From: Desulfuromonadales bacterium
GTDB taxonomy: Bacteria > Desulfobacterota > Desulfuromonadia > Geobacterales > Pseudopelobacteraceae
Direction of reading: 5' to 3'
NCBI GenBank assembly: GCA_013377095.1
Contig: JACAAY010000016.1
Coordinates: forward strand, 1-62,696
Length of the DNA stretch: 62,696 bases
Of the stretch, positions 1 to 8,706 are shown one piece after another (within the stretch, counting starts at the first letter, position 1; every line of letters starts with the position of its first letter). The notes beneath the pieces were generated by a model. The model saw nothing but the letters and a program-made list of their open reading frames with translations, was not told where the DNA came from and ran no database searches. Position numbers and translations under genes: made by a program.

Positions 1-310
1 GCTTTTGGATTTACTTTGTGTCTCTGCGTCTTGGCGTCAAGGATTTTGAAATCGTCAGATATGAAGCTTTGACGTAGAGCCGCGAAGGCGCCAAGAAAAT
101 CTTAATACCGTGACTTCAGGATTATAACCAAACAAGCTTTTGGATTTACTTTGTGTCTCTGCGTCTTGGCGTCAAGGATTTTGAAATCGTAAGATATAAA
201 GCTTTGGCGCAAAGCCGCGAAGGCGCCAAGAAAGACGTAAAGCCCAGGCTTCAAGATTTAACCAAAAAAATATTAGATTCACTTTGCGTCTCTGCGTCTT
301 GGCGTCAAGG
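1..310. repeat. Tandem intergenic repeat, 2.3 copies
   Basis: Two near-identical units (about 1-112 and 136-247) and a partial third (about 271-310) precede the first gene. Each unit begins with a stretch ending CTCTGCGTCTTGGCGTCAAG and closes with the partly complementary GCCGCGAAGGCGCCAAGAAA, so a unit can fold into an imperfect hairpin. Similar 'tctctgcgtctttgcg' palindromes are common intergenic elements in Geobacter-like genomes (from memory). No convincing gene lies in this stretch. Confidence 0.8.
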
Positions 311-321
311 AATGGAGCTAT

Positions 322-1449
322 ATGAAACGAATGAAAGTCGTAACAGTTGTCGGCACGCGTCCTGAGATCATCCGGCTGTCCCGTGTACTCCCCAAGTTGG
401 ACCGGTACATGGAGCACGTCCTTGTCCATACCGGCCAGAACTACGACTACGAGTTGAACGAGATCTTCTTCAACGATCTTGAGATCCGCAAGCCTGACCA
501 CTTCCTGGGGGCAGCGGGGGCGACTGCCGCCGAGACCATTGGCCAGATGATCATCAAGATCGATCCGCTGCTGGCGGAAATCCAGCCGGAGGCGCTGCTG
601 GTGCTGGGCGACACCAACAGTTGTCTGGCCGCTCTACCGGCCAAACGCCGTAAAATACCGATCTTCCACATGGAAGCGGGCAACCGCTGTTTCGATCAGC
701 GCGTTCCGGAGGAGACCAACCGGAAGATTGTCGATCATACCAGCGATATCAATCTGACCTATTCGGACATCGCCCGTGAATACCTGCTGCGCGAAGGCCT
801 GCCGCCGGATCGGGTCATCAAGACCGGTTCACCGATGTGTGAGGTGCTGACACACTATCTGCCGAAGATCGAATCGTCCTCGATTCTCGCGACGCTGGGG
901 CTGGCGGAGCAGGAGTACTTCGTGGTCAGCGCTCACCGCGAGGAGAATGTGGATTCGGAAGCCAACTTCCGCAAGCTGGCGGACATTCTTAACAGCCTGG
1001 CCGAGACCTACGGCAAGCGGGTGATCGTTTCGACCCATCCCCGTACCCGCAAGCGGGTGGAAAGCCTGGGTGTCAGCTTCCATGACAGGGTTGAGCTGCT
1101 GAAACCGTTGGGCCTGACCGATTACGTCCACCTGCAGATGCATGCCCGGGCCACGCTCTCGGACAGCGGTACGATCAACGAGGAGTCGTCAATTCTCAAC
1201 TTCCCGGCGCTCAACCTGCGCGAGGCGCACGAACGGCCCGAGGGGATGGAGGAGGCCAGTGTGATGATGACCGGTCTGGAGGTTGACCGGGTGCACCAGG
1301 GGCTGGCGGTCCTGGCCGACCAACGGCGCGGTGTCGAGCGTACTCTTCGCCGGGTGGAGGATTACTCCATGCCGAATGTCTCGGATAAGGTCGTGCGCAT
1401 CATTCTCAGCTACACGGATTATGTCAATCGAACCGTGTGGCGCAGGTAG
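322..1449 (+). CDS. wecB: UDP-N-acetylglucosamine 2-epimerase (non-hydrolysing)
   Basis: This 375-residue cytoplasmic enzyme is the full length of the WecB/WbjD family, which interconverts UDP-HexNAc epimers at C2 to supply sugars such as ManNAc or L-FucNAc for surface polysaccharide. The N-terminus carries the family motif VGTRPEII (about residues 9-16), followed by HTGQNYD, the LGDTNS strand and HMEAGNR with the catalytic-region acidic residues; the later S-D-S-G-T segment binds the nucleotide. ATG at 322 follows AAGGAATGGAG; a second ATG three codons later is possible. The next glycosyltransferase overlaps its end or starts just after it, and resembles L-FucNAc transferases, which favours the WbjD/FnlC subtype; the partners WbjB and WbjC would lie upstream of the window. 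The subtype is inference. Confidence 0.9.
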   Translation: MKRMKVVTVVGTRPEIIRLSRVLPKLDRYMEHVLVHTGQNYDYELNEIFFNDLEIRKPDHFLGAAGATAAETIGQMIIKIDPLLAEIQPEALLVLGDTNSCLAALPAKRRKIPIFHMEAGNRCFDQRVPEETNRKIVDHTSDINLTYSDIAREYLLREGLPPDRVIKTGSPMCEVLTHYLPKIESSSILATLGLAEQEYFVVSAHREENVDSEANFRKLADILNSLAETYGKRVIVSTHPRTRKRVESLGVSFHDRVELLKPLGLTDYVHLQMHARATLSDSGTINEESSILNFPALNLREAHERPEGMEEASVMMTGLEVDRVHQGLAVLADQRRGVERTLRRVEDYSMPNVSDKVVRIILSYTDYVNRTVWRR

Positions 1450-1451
1450 CA

Positions 1452-2675
1452 ATGGCGTCGCGGAAGATGACGATCTGGTTTCTTTCGGAAGTATATTATC
1501 CGGATGAACAGGGAACTGCATTTTACACGACCGGGATTGCGGAGGGTCTGGCCTCAAGCCATGACGTGCACGTGCTCTGCAGCTGTCCGACGGTTACCGC
1601 CCGCGGTTCGCGGGTGGCCCGCAAAGAGGTCAGGAATGGCGTTACGATCGAACGTTGCATGGGCACGACGCTGAACAAGGATATCCTGCCCCTGCGGTTG
1701 ATCAATATCCTGACCTACAGTGTTGCCACACTCGTCAAGGCGCTTGTCAGCGTCAAAAGGGGGGACGTCGTCATCGCCGTTACGAGCCCTCCTTCATCGC
1801 CATTCATGGCGCAACTGGTTGCCTGGTGCAGGGGCGCCACCTGCATCCTGCGCCTGGAAGATGTGTATCCCGAGATTCTGGTCGCCACTGGGATGATCGC
1901 GCCAAAGGGATTTATGGATACCTGTCTCGGCCTGCTGAACAGGATACTCTTCACCAGCGCCGACCGTATTGTCGTCCTGGGTCGCGACATGAAAGCGCTG
2001 TCGGAAAAACGGCACGGATCCGGCGGGAGCAATATCAGTATTATACGAAGTTGGGCTGATACCGATGTTGTCTTTCCGGCACCCAAATCGGAAAACTCCC
2101 TTTTGGGAGAGTTGGGTCTGACGGACAGATTTGTCGTCTCCTGCGTCGGGAACATGGGCAGGGCCCAAGCCATCGAGTTCATCTTCGAGGCCGTCTCGCT
2201 TTTAAAGGACGATAACACGATCCATTTCCTGTTTATCGGTTCGGGATCAAAGCGGGGCTGGATGGAGACGGAAATCGAACGCAGGGGGCTCAAAAATGTT
2301 ACGATCGTTGGTCAGCGCCCCCGTTCCGAGCAATCCGTTTTTCTGAACGCCTGCGACATTTCACTGATCTCGTTACTGCCCGGCGTAACCGGCGCCGGGG
2401 TGCCGAGTCGTACGTACAACCTGATGGCAGCCGGCAAACCGATTATTGCGGTTACCAGAGAAGATTCCGAAGTGGCGCTTCTGGTGCGCGAAGAGGGCAT
2501 CGGCTGGGTCGTGCCGCCGGTTGACGCTGATGATCTGGCGCAGGCGGTCCTCGCTGCCCGAGCCGACTCGGGCAGGCTTCAGCGGATGGGCGTTCAGGCG
2601 TATGCCGCGGCAAAAGAAAAGTTTTCACGCGAAAAGATACTTGATGAATATCGCGACCTGATCAGCACCCTGTGA
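1452..2675 (+). CDS. Glycosyltransferase, GT4 family (WbuB-like)
   Basis: A GT-B fold glycosyltransferase of about 408 residues. An N-terminal Rossmann half starts IWFLSEVYYPDEQGTA; the C-terminal half has the GT4 donor-binding region (SCVGNMGRAQAIEF, later GAGVPSRTYNLMAAGKPI and the acidic E-D-S-E motif). It resembles WbuB-type enzymes that add FucNAc to a lipid-linked sugar, which fits its translational coupling with the epimerase just upstream. The reading frame is open from 1437, inside the epimerase gene, but ATG 1452, just behind AGGTAG, is a more natural start; ATG 1467 is a third option. It acts at the cytoplasmic face of the membrane. Confidence 0.85.
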   Translation: MASRKMTIWFLSEVYYPDEQGTAFYTTGIAEGLASSHDVHVLCSCPTVTARGSRVARKEVRNGVTIERCMGTTLNKDILPLRLINILTYSVATLVKALVSVKRGDVVIAVTSPPSSPFMAQLVAWCRGATCILRLEDVYPEILVATGMIAPKGFMDTCLGLLNRILFTSADRIVVLGRDMKALSEKRHGSGGSNISIIRSWADTDVVFPAPKSENSLLGELGLTDRFVVSCVGNMGRAQAIEFIFEAVSLLKDDNTIHFLFIGSGSKRGWMETEIERRGLKNVTIVGQRPRSEQSVFLNACDISLISLLPGVTGAGVPSRTYNLMAAGKPIIAVTREDSEVALLVREEGIGWVVPPVDADDLAQAVLAARADSGRLQRMGVQAYAAAKEKFSREKILDEYRDLISTL

Positions 2676-2774
2676 TTCCCTGTTAAACTTTTAAAATAAT
2701 ACCGATTATAATCTACCCGACTTGCAGTCTTCAGCCTTCAGCCTGTCCAGCTGAATAGCTACTCAAGGAGAATT

Positions 2775-4337
2775 ATGCGCAAGGTTTTTTCCCTGCCGAT
2801 ACTGTGTGGTTTGCTGCTTTTCCTGGCGCTGGCGTCGTGTATGTACCGGAGCACGACAGCCTATTTACTGTCCAATTGGAACTCGGATGATTTCACCTAC
2901 AGCTATTTCATCCCTGTGGTGGTCGCCTATCTGATCTGGGAAAAACGGGCCGAACTGGCCCGGGAACCGGCGCAACGCAGCTGGGCCGGTATGCTGCCGG
3001 CGCTGCTGGGGATTTTGTTCTACTGGATGGGGGCGCTGGGCGGAGAATTTACGATCATGTTTGTCTCCCTCTGGTTGCTGTGCGTTGCTGCCCTCTGGTC
3101 GATCATGGGCTGGCGCAAGCTGCGCGTGATAATCTTCCCGGTTTTTATGGCGTTGACCATGGTTCCCCCACCGGTCGTTCTCTACAACGGTTTGACGTTG
3201 CGACTGAAGCTGATGTCTTCCCAGATCGGGGTGAAGATGCTCCAGCTCTGCGGAATGTCGGCCTATCGCGAGGGCAACGTGATTGATCTGGGCTTCACCA
3301 AGCTGCAGGTGGTGGATGCCTGCAGCGGGTTGCGTTATTTCTTTCCGCTGATTGTGCTCGGGATTTTGCTGGCCTATTTTTTTAAGGGTGCCCTCTGGAA
3401 AAGAATTCTGATCGTGCTCTCCGCGGTACCGGTGTCGATTGTGACCAACAGCATGCGGATCGCCTCGGTCGGCATCCTGTACCAGTTCATGGGAGCGGCG
3501 GCGGCCGAGGGTTTCTTCCACGATTTTTCCGGCTGGTTCATCTTTATGGTCAGCCTGGGGGTCCTGGTGCTGGAAATGGCTGTTCTGAAACGTATCTTCC
3601 CTGATAAGGATGGGGAACAGCATGAGCCCCCTGCCGACGGGAAGGCAGGTATGTCATCCGTTGAGGAGCATGATCAGCGGCCGGGCCTGTTGAGCCATGT
3701 GGCGCCGCAGATCGTGCTTATCCTGCTGCTGATGGGACTGTCGGTGGCGGGTGTCATGGGGGGGGGAACAACCCAGAATCGCGTCCCTCTCAAAAAAACG
3801 TTTGCTGAATTTCCCGAAACCGTGGCCGGCTGGAGCGGCAAGCGGCAGGTCATGGAAAAAATGTTCCTCGACGAACTGGGGCTGAACGATTACCTGCTTA
3901 CTGACTTCCGAAACGGTTCGGGCGAGCTGATCAACTGTTATATTGGCTTCAACGATTCACAGACCAAGGGCAAGGCGACCCACTCGCCGGAGTCCTGCCT
4001 TCCCGGCAGCGGCTGGGAGTTGCGCGATCCGGACAGGATTCAGGTCCCTGACGGGACCGGAAGAGGCATCGTTATCAACCGGGCCATCATGGTTAAGGGT
4101 GCTGAGCGGCAACTTACCTATTACTGGTTTGATCAGCGCGGCCGGATCCTGACCGATCTCTACCAGATCAAATTCTATAACTTCCTGGATTCAGTTATCA
4201 AAAAACGGACCGATGGCGCCCTGGTGCGCCTGATTACTCCGCTTGCCAATGGCGAGTCACCCGATGGGGCCGATGCGCGGCTCAAGGGGTTCGTCAGGGA
4301 GTTGTACCCGGTGCTCAACCGCTTCCTGCCATCCTGA
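2775..4337 (+). CDS. xrtD: Exosortase/EpsI fusion, VPLPA-type (XrtD-like)
   Basis: A 520-residue polytopic membrane protein, the presumed transpeptidase that cleaves and anchors proteins carrying the TP(I/V)PAA-type C-terminal tail. Residues 1-280 are the exosortase core with about eight membrane segments and the catalytic triad visible: Cys183 in VVDACSGLRY, Arg228 in TNSMRIAS and His249 in GFFHDFSG. After a charged linker and another membrane segment, residues ~345-515 form the EpsI (DUF3485) domain with the family's SPESCLPGSGW motif. In many species exosortase and EpsI are separate; here they are fused. AAGGAG at 2765-2770 sets the start. At least five matching substrates lie at 48.5-57.6 kb in this same window. 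The D subtype is inferred from those tails. Confidence 0.9.
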   Translation: MRKVFSLPILCGLLLFLALASCMYRSTTAYLLSNWNSDDFTYSYFIPVVVAYLIWEKRAELAREPAQRSWAGMLPALLGILFYWMGALGGEFTIMFVSLWLLCVAALWSIMGWRKLRVIIFPVFMALTMVPPPVVLYNGLTLRLKLMSSQIGVKMLQLCGMSAYREGNVIDLGFTKLQVVDACSGLRYFFPLIVLGILLAYFFKGALWKRILIVLSAVPVSIVTNSMRIASVGILYQFMGAAAAEGFFHDFSGWFIFMVSLGVLVLEMAVLKRIFPDKDGEQHEPPADGKAGMSSVEEHDQRPGLLSHVAPQIVLILLLMGLSVAGVMGGGTTQNRVPLKKTFAEFPETVAGWSGKRQVMEKMFLDELGLNDYLLTDFRNGSGELINCYIGFNDSQTKGKATHSPESCLPGSGWELRDPDRIQVPDGTGRGIVINRAIMVKGAERQLTYYWFDQRGRILTDLYQIKFYNFLDSVIKKRTDGALVRLITPLANGESPDGADARLKGFVRELYPVLNRFLPS

Positions 4338-4388
4338 GTTGCTGGTTTCCAACAGCTTGCGCGGCAGCCGGATTCAATCGGCCATTCC

Positions 4389-4427
4389 TGATGCACTCGC
4401 AAACAGATAGAATTTGCGAGTGCATCA
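4389..4427. terminator. Perfect 15-bp inverted repeat after the exosortase gene
   Basis: Arms 4389-4403 and 4413-4427 are perfect complements (TGATGCACTCGCAAA and its reverse) with a 9-nt loop. It lies 52 bp past the exosortase stop and before the toxin-antitoxin promoter. There is no long T tract, only TAATTTATTTT, so it may be a terminator or a boundary of the inserted cassette. Confidence 0.5.
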
Positions 4428-4439
4428 TAATTTATTTTG

Positions 4440-4451
4440 TTGTCATGACAA
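4440..4451. promoter_or_regulatory. Candidate operator of the toxin-antitoxin pair
   Basis: TTGTCATGACAA is a perfect 12-bp palindrome 48 bp before the antitoxin start. DUF1778 antitoxins are ribbon-helix-helix proteins that autoregulate through short palindromes near their promoter, so this is the likely operator; not proven from sequence. Confidence 0.45.
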
Positions 4452-4499
4452 TGTCCGTACAGTATGGAATGGATTCATTCCCTGATGGAGGTGAATTAC

Positions 4500-4781
4500 A
4501 TGTCTACCTTAGCGATTCATAAAACGGAGCGAATTGATGTCCGTGCCAACGTAATGGTCAAGCAACTGTTGCAGGATGCTGCACGTACCTGCCACAAGAG
4601 CGTCAGCGAGTTTTTGCTGGATGCCGGAATAACGGCAGCAAATCAGACACTCGCTGATCGTCGCCGGTTTGAACTGGACGGGACGAACTGGCACGAATTT
4701 CTACGTGCACTTGATCGACCGGTGCAAGCTCCCCACTCCCGGTTGAAAACCTTGTTGACCGAACCGGGGGTCCTGGATTGA
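4500..4781 (+). CDS. DUF1778 antitoxin
   Basis: A 93-residue protein with an N-terminal ribbon-helix-helix (ERIDVRANVMVKQLLQDAA then KSVSEFLLDAGITAA) typical of DUF1778/TacA-type antitoxins, which bind operator DNA and neutralise a GNAT toxin through the C-terminal tail. The frame is open from 4464 but GGAGGTG at 4487-4493 points to ATG 4500. Its TGA overlaps the TTG start of the acetyltransferase (TTGA), so the pair is translationally coupled. Inserted between exosortase and asparagine-synthase genes. Confidence 0.85.
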   Translation: MSTLAIHKTERIDVRANVMVKQLLQDAARTCHKSVSEFLLDAGITAANQTLADRRRFELDGTNWHEFLRALDRPVQAPHSRLKTLLTEPGVLD

Positions 4782-5296
4782 TTCCTGCTTTTTGTTATGA
4801 ATCAGTTCGTAAAATCGAGATCAGTGACAGCGTAGCATCATTTGACTGCGGTCATCCGGCTTTGAATCAGTTCCTGCAGCGCTTTGCCGTGGTGAATCAG
4901 AAAGCTAACAGTGCACAAACATATGTGTGCTGTGAATGTGGAACAACTCTCGTGGCTGGATTTTACAGTTTGGTGGTTGGCAGCGTAGAACCGTCAGCAG
5001 CTTCTATCCGTGCTGCTAAAGGACTCGCGCAGCATCCGGTGCCGGTGATGATTTTAGCGCGGCTCGCGATTGATCAGAAACATCAAAATGCCGGTCTTGG
5101 TCGAGTGCTACTCAAAGATGCTCTCCTGCGGACAGTCCAGGCGGCCGGTATTGCAGGAATTGGTGCTGTGCTGGTTCACGCCAAGGATGATGCCGCCCGT
5201 GCGTGGTATCTTCATTGGGGATTTGAGCCCAGTCCTACTGACCCATACCATCTTTTCCTGATTATGAAAGACCTGGTTAAGCTCGTTACATCTTGA
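4778..5296 (+). CDS. GNAT acetyltransferase toxin
   Basis: A 172-residue GNAT-fold protein of the TacT/AtaT/ItaT toxin class, which acetylates the amino group of charged tRNAs and stops translation. Visible features are the family N-terminus (SFDCGHPALNQFL), the acetyl-CoA loop QNAGLGRVLLKDAL, and the conserved Tyr of ARAWYLHWGFE near the C-terminus. It starts with TTG overlapping the antitoxin stop, the usual arrangement for this module. The exact tRNA target cannot be read from sequence. It has no functional link to the polysaccharide genes; it is probably a mobile stabilising cassette. Confidence 0.85.
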   Translation: MIPAFCYESVRKIEISDSVASFDCGHPALNQFLQRFAVVNQKANSAQTYVCCECGTTLVAGFYSLVVGSVEPSAASIRAAKGLAQHPVPVMILARLAIDQKHQNAGLGRVLLKDALLRTVQAAGIAGIGAVLVHAKDDAARAWYLHWGFEPSPTDPYHLFLIMKDLVKLVTS

Positions 5297-5397
5297 AGCA
5301 ATTCACGCAGATTTTCCCGGAACAGAAGATAGTCACATGCAGCCCGCAATCGGTTTCTATGACTCTGTACGCGATGTTTGACAGGTTGAGTCTGCAT
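5212..5397 (-). CDS. Possible small basic protein, convergent with the toxin gene
   Basis: A 61-residue reading frame rich in Arg and Gln (begins MQTQPVKHRVQSHRNRLRA). Its only support is a near-ideal Shine-Dalgarno, AAGGAGGG, correctly spaced before the ATG at 5397. The last 85 bp overlap the 3' end of the acetyltransferase gene on the other strand. No family recognised. It could be a genuine short gene whose end was overrun when the cassette inserted, or a chance frame. Confidence 0.35.
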   Translation of the reverse strand: MQTQPVKHRVQSHRNRLRAACDYLLFRENLRELLQDVTSLTRSFIIRKRWYGSVGLGSNPQ

Positions 5398-5462
5398 GGA
5401 CTGCCCTCCTTTTTGTTACAGGTAACATGGCGGGCCTGGCCTGTCTAGAGAATGGCCGCATC

Positions 5463-5530
5463 CATCTTTTTATCAAACATTCACCCTCCCGACGTCTTCC
5501 CGTAACACAGCTGGTCTACACTGCTCATCT
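5463..5530. repeat. Recurrent upstream sequence, copy 1
   Basis: This stretch (core ATCAAACATTCACCC then CCCGTAACA and CTACACTGCTCATCT) recurs with few changes at 8597-8655 and 10132-10198 and in divergent form at 10352-10400. Each copy stands 80-150 bp before a gene of the polysaccharide locus; here it is the asparagine synthase-like gene. It behaves like a shared promoter or regulator-binding module. The rest of the 317-bp gap holds only the small minus-strand frame. Confidence 0.6.
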
Positions 5531-5613
5531 TTACTGCCTGATTGTCAATAATCATTGCGGTACATGAAAAATGAACATTTTATGTGAGGTGACACGTTTA
5601 TGAAGGTACTGGT

Positions 5614-7524
5614 ATGAGCGGAATAGTCGGGGCGTTTTCAAGCGAACCGGGGTGGTACCTGGCCGAGGCTGATCTGTGCAAGATGCGCGATACGATGTTG
5701 ACACGCGGTCCCGATGACTCCGGCGCCTATGTCCATCGTGATGAGCGGCTGTTCGTGGGGCTTGGCCATCGCCACCTCTCGATCGGCGCCCTCTCGCCAC
5801 CCGGCCATCAACCGCTGAGCAGCGTTGATGATTCCTTAACGATCGTCCTCAACGGCGAGATCTTCAATTCTCCGGAGTTGCGGGCGGAGTTGGCATCCGG
5901 CGGGTGCGAGTTTCGTTGCCAAAGCAGTAGCGAGCTGTTGCTGCACGGGCTCGAAAAATGGGGTCTGGAAGAATCCCTGCGGCGCATTCGGGGTACCTAT
6001 GCCTTTGCGCTCTTTGACAAGCACGACGGCTCCCTGACCCTGGCGCGCGACCCGCTGGGGGTAAAGCCGCTCTATGTCCATCGCCTGGGCAAAACCATTG
6101 CCTTTGCTTCGGAAATCAAGGCCCTGCTGGCCATGCCGGGGATCCGCAAAAGCCTGAATCAGCAGTCGCTCTACCATTACCTGACCTTTGCCAATGCACC
6201 GGCGCCGGATACCTTTTTTACCGGGATCAGCAAGCTGGAGGCAGGCAGCTGGCTGCGGTTCGACAGTGCCGGCCGAATGGAGAAGAAGCTGTACTGGGAT
6301 GTGAGCAGTTTCAGCGCCCATGCCACACCGTTAGGGGAGCAGGAGTATGTGGATGAGGTCAGGCGGCTGCTGCGGCAGTCCGTTGCCAGGCGGATGGTTT
6401 CCGATGGGCAGTCCGGTGTGTTCCTGAGCGGTGGAGTTGACTCTTCGCTCAGCGTGGCGCTGATGGCGGAATTGATGGATCGGCCAGTGGATACCTTTTC
6501 CATCGGGGTGGAGGGTGATCCGGCCAACGAGTTTAGCTATGCCCGCAGCGTTGCCGAGCGGTTCGGCGCCCGCCACCACGAGATCACGATTACTGATGAC
6601 GATTTTATCTCCTTCCTGCCGCGGATGCCGTACCTGCAGGATGAACCGCTGGCAGATCCGGCCTGCGTGCCGTCGTTCTATCTGTCCAAGCTGGCCCGTG
6701 AGGCTGGCACAGCGCTGATTCAGGTGGGGGAGGGGAGCGACGAGATTTTTTCCGGGTATGAGATGCATCATTTTTTCAGGCGGATTGATCAGACATACTA
6801 TCAACCCTATCTGAAAATGCCCCGTCTGCTGAAGTCGTTCACCCACCGTCTGGCGGCCAGGAGGCTTTCCGCCGGGAAGGAGGACATATTACGGCGCGCG
6901 ATCACCAATGATCCGATCTTTCTCGGGAACGCCATTGCCTTCTGGGACGGTGAAAAAAAACAGATGCTGAGCCGGCGGTACACGGGACAGACCTCCAGCG
7001 GGTTGATCAGGGAGCTGAAAAACAGCTTAAATATTTCCGATCCGTTGCTGAGTATCATCAATGTGGAGTTGAAGAACCGCCTTCCGGAATTGTTGCTGAT
7101 GCGGGTGGACAAGATGAGTATGGCGCACTCCATCGAAACGCGGGCGCCGTTTCTCGATCAGGACCTGGTGGAATGCGCCCTGCAGATCCCATCGGCGCTG
7201 AAAGTCAGGAACGGTGAAAACAAGTACATTCTCAAAAAAGCCGCCGAGGGCATCCTTCCCGATAATATCATTTACCGGAAGAAGACCGGTTTTTGCGGTT
7301 CCGCCACCACCATGCTCAGCGATAAACTGACCGGTTACGCACGTGAAAACATTCTCTCAAGCAGTTTGAGCGCTGATCTGTTTAACATGCCCTATCTGGA
7401 GCAGCTGTTTGTCAATCATGGAACGCAGAAGCGTTTCAACAGTTTCAAGATCTGGAATTTGTTGAATCTGGTGTTATGGTATGACAGCTGGTTTGGCAAT
7501 GATTCCAAGCTGCTCACAAGATGA
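5614..7524 (+). CDS. Asparagine synthase-like amidotransferase with degenerate glutaminase site
   Basis: A 636-residue protein with the full AsnB architecture, of the kind found in exosortase-linked polysaccharide loci, where it probably amidates a sugar or peptide. The C-terminal synthetase domain looks active: the PP-loop SGGVDSS (about 272-278) and GEGSDEIFSGYE are intact. The N-terminal class-II glutaminase domain is not: it starts MSGIVG rather than MCGIVG, so the Cys nucleophile is Ser; the position equivalent to E. coli AsnB Arg49 is His54 (GHRHLSI); and the Asp98 position is Ser105 (QSSSELLL). Asn80 and Glu82 of LNGEIF remain. Alignment was by eye. It may use free ammonia or another nucleophile. 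A 5-codon frame (ATG 5601) ends in ATGA at its start. Confidence 0.85.
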   Translation: MSGIVGAFSSEPGWYLAEADLCKMRDTMLTRGPDDSGAYVHRDERLFVGLGHRHLSIGALSPPGHQPLSSVDDSLTIVLNGEIFNSPELRAELASGGCEFRCQSSSELLLHGLEKWGLEESLRRIRGTYAFALFDKHDGSLTLARDPLGVKPLYVHRLGKTIAFASEIKALLAMPGIRKSLNQQSLYHYLTFANAPAPDTFFTGISKLEAGSWLRFDSAGRMEKKLYWDVSSFSAHATPLGEQEYVDEVRRLLRQSVARRMVSDGQSGVFLSGGVDSSLSVALMAELMDRPVDTFSIGVEGDPANEFSYARSVAERFGARHHEITITDDDFISFLPRMPYLQDEPLADPACVPSFYLSKLAREAGTALIQVGEGSDEIFSGYEMHHFFRRIDQTYYQPYLKMPRLLKSFTHRLAARRLSAGKEDILRRAITNDPIFLGNAIAFWDGEKKQMLSRRYTGQTSSGLIRELKNSLNISDPLLSIINVELKNRLPELLLMRVDKMSMAHSIETRAPFLDQDLVECALQIPSALKVRNGENKYILKKAAEGILPDNIIYRKKTGFCGSATTMLSDKLTGYARENILSSSLSADLFNMPYLEQLFVNHGTQKRFNSFKIWNLLNLVLWYDSWFGNDSKLLTR

Positions 7525-7560
7525 CATAAAGCCAATGACATAAAACCAGGAGCTATACGG

Positions 7561-8487
7561 ATGCCAATTGTCACCCTGATCTTGCTCTGCTGCACGTTGC
7601 TCGCCAGTGTCCCTGTTTACTCCCATGCCGACATGTCCAGCGCAACCCGCTCTTTCCAGCAGGAGGATTATCCGGCTGCCCTGCGGGAACTCAGGCCCTT
7701 GGCCGATGCCGGCAATGCCGATGCCCAGCACAACCTGGGCGTCATGTACGACAGGGGGCTGGGGGTGACCCGGAATGCCGGCGAAGCGATCAAATGGTAT
7801 CGAAGGGCGGCGGAGCAGGGACAGGCAGCGGCGCAATTCAATCTCGGCCTGATGTATCAGCGGGGGGAGGGGCTTGAGCCGGACTCAACCGAAGCCGCCC
7901 GCTGGTTCCGGAGAGCGGCTGAACAGGGTATTGTTGAGGCCCAGTACAGCCTGGGGGTCCTGTATCACCGAGGTGAAGGGGCGCCCCAGGATTACCACGA
8001 GGCGCTACGCTGGTACCGTCAGGCAGGAAAACGCGGTTTTGCAGCAGCCCTATACAACCTGGGGGTCATGTATCGCCTGGGTGAAGGGGTTGTCCAGTCG
8101 GTCGAGGAAAGCAGGAAATTCTACCAGCAGGCGGCAACGCTGGGTGACGCCGATGCCCAGTACAGCCTGGGTGAACTTCTCGAATGGGGAGAAGGGGTGA
8201 ACAGTGATCCGCTGGCCGCCTGTCGCTGGTACCGGCTGGCCGCGGAACAGGAACACCGCGAGGCCCAGTTTCGCCTGGGTCGTTTGTATGAAAAGGGGTT
8301 GGGCGTCCACCAGGATTATGTGCTGGGGTATCTCTGGTACAACCTGGCATCCGCACGGGGGCTGGGAGCGGCGCGCACGGCCCGTGACAGATTGCTCACC
8401 AGGATGACGCCGGAGCAGGTCGCCCAGGGGCAGAGCATGTCCCGGGAGTGGCTCCCCAAACCGGTCAAGAAAACTCCACGCCACTGA
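7561..8487 (+). CDS. Secreted Sel1-repeat (SLR) protein
   Basis: A 308-residue protein with an N-terminal signal peptide (hydrophobic stretch to about residue 23, VPVYSHA) and seven or so 36-residue Sel1-like repeats of the form A..NLGVMY..G.GV...EA..WYRRAAEQG. Such repeats form a superhelical scaffold for protein-protein contacts and often assist polysaccharide secretion complexes. It lies 36 bp after the asparagine synthase-like gene and is probably cotranscribed with it. No catalytic residues are expected. Confidence 0.85.
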   Translation: MPIVTLILLCCTLLASVPVYSHADMSSATRSFQQEDYPAALRELRPLADAGNADAQHNLGVMYDRGLGVTRNAGEAIKWYRRAAEQGQAAAQFNLGLMYQRGEGLEPDSTEAARWFRRAAEQGIVEAQYSLGVLYHRGEGAPQDYHEALRWYRQAGKRGFAAALYNLGVMYRLGEGVVQSVEESRKFYQQAATLGDADAQYSLGELLEWGEGVNSDPLAACRWYRLAAEQEHREAQFRLGRLYEKGLGVHQDYVLGYLWYNLASARGLGAARTARDRLLTRMTPEQVAQGQSMSREWLPKPVKKTPRH

Positions 8488-8596
8488 TCGACTTACAACC
8501 TGAAATGTGTGGGTGTCTTGACTATGCCGCTTTCCGGGATAATCCTTCCTCGATATCAGGTTGTGGCCAGAGCATTGAGGCTGACGCCTTCCTTCC

Positions 8597-8655
8597 CATC
8601 TTTTCATCAAACATTCACCCCCCCTGTCGTCATTCCGTAACACTCCCGGGCCACA
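8597..8655. repeat. Recurrent upstream sequence, copy 2
   Basis: Second copy of the module described at 5463-5530; it keeps ATCAAACATTCACCC and CCGTAACACTCCCGGGC but loses the CTACACTGCT end. It lies about 50-110 bp before the glycosyltransferase family 9 gene. Confidence 0.6.
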
Positions 8656-8706
8656 AAAGAATGTTCCCAACAATTTTCCGTTCTGCAACAGGTTTGTAAC
8701 TCCGGA

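Noticed and set aside
1-310. Direct repeats at the window start as a CRISPR array
   Set aside because: Units are ~112 bp and contiguous with only ~24 bp between them, with an internal inverted repeat; this is an intergenic palindromic repeat, not repeat-spacer structure.
5601-5618. Five-codon frame overlapping the asparagine synthase-like start as an attenuation leader peptide
   Set aside because: It has an ATGA overlap but no regulatory codon run and no attenuator stem after it; too little to claim a leader peptide.
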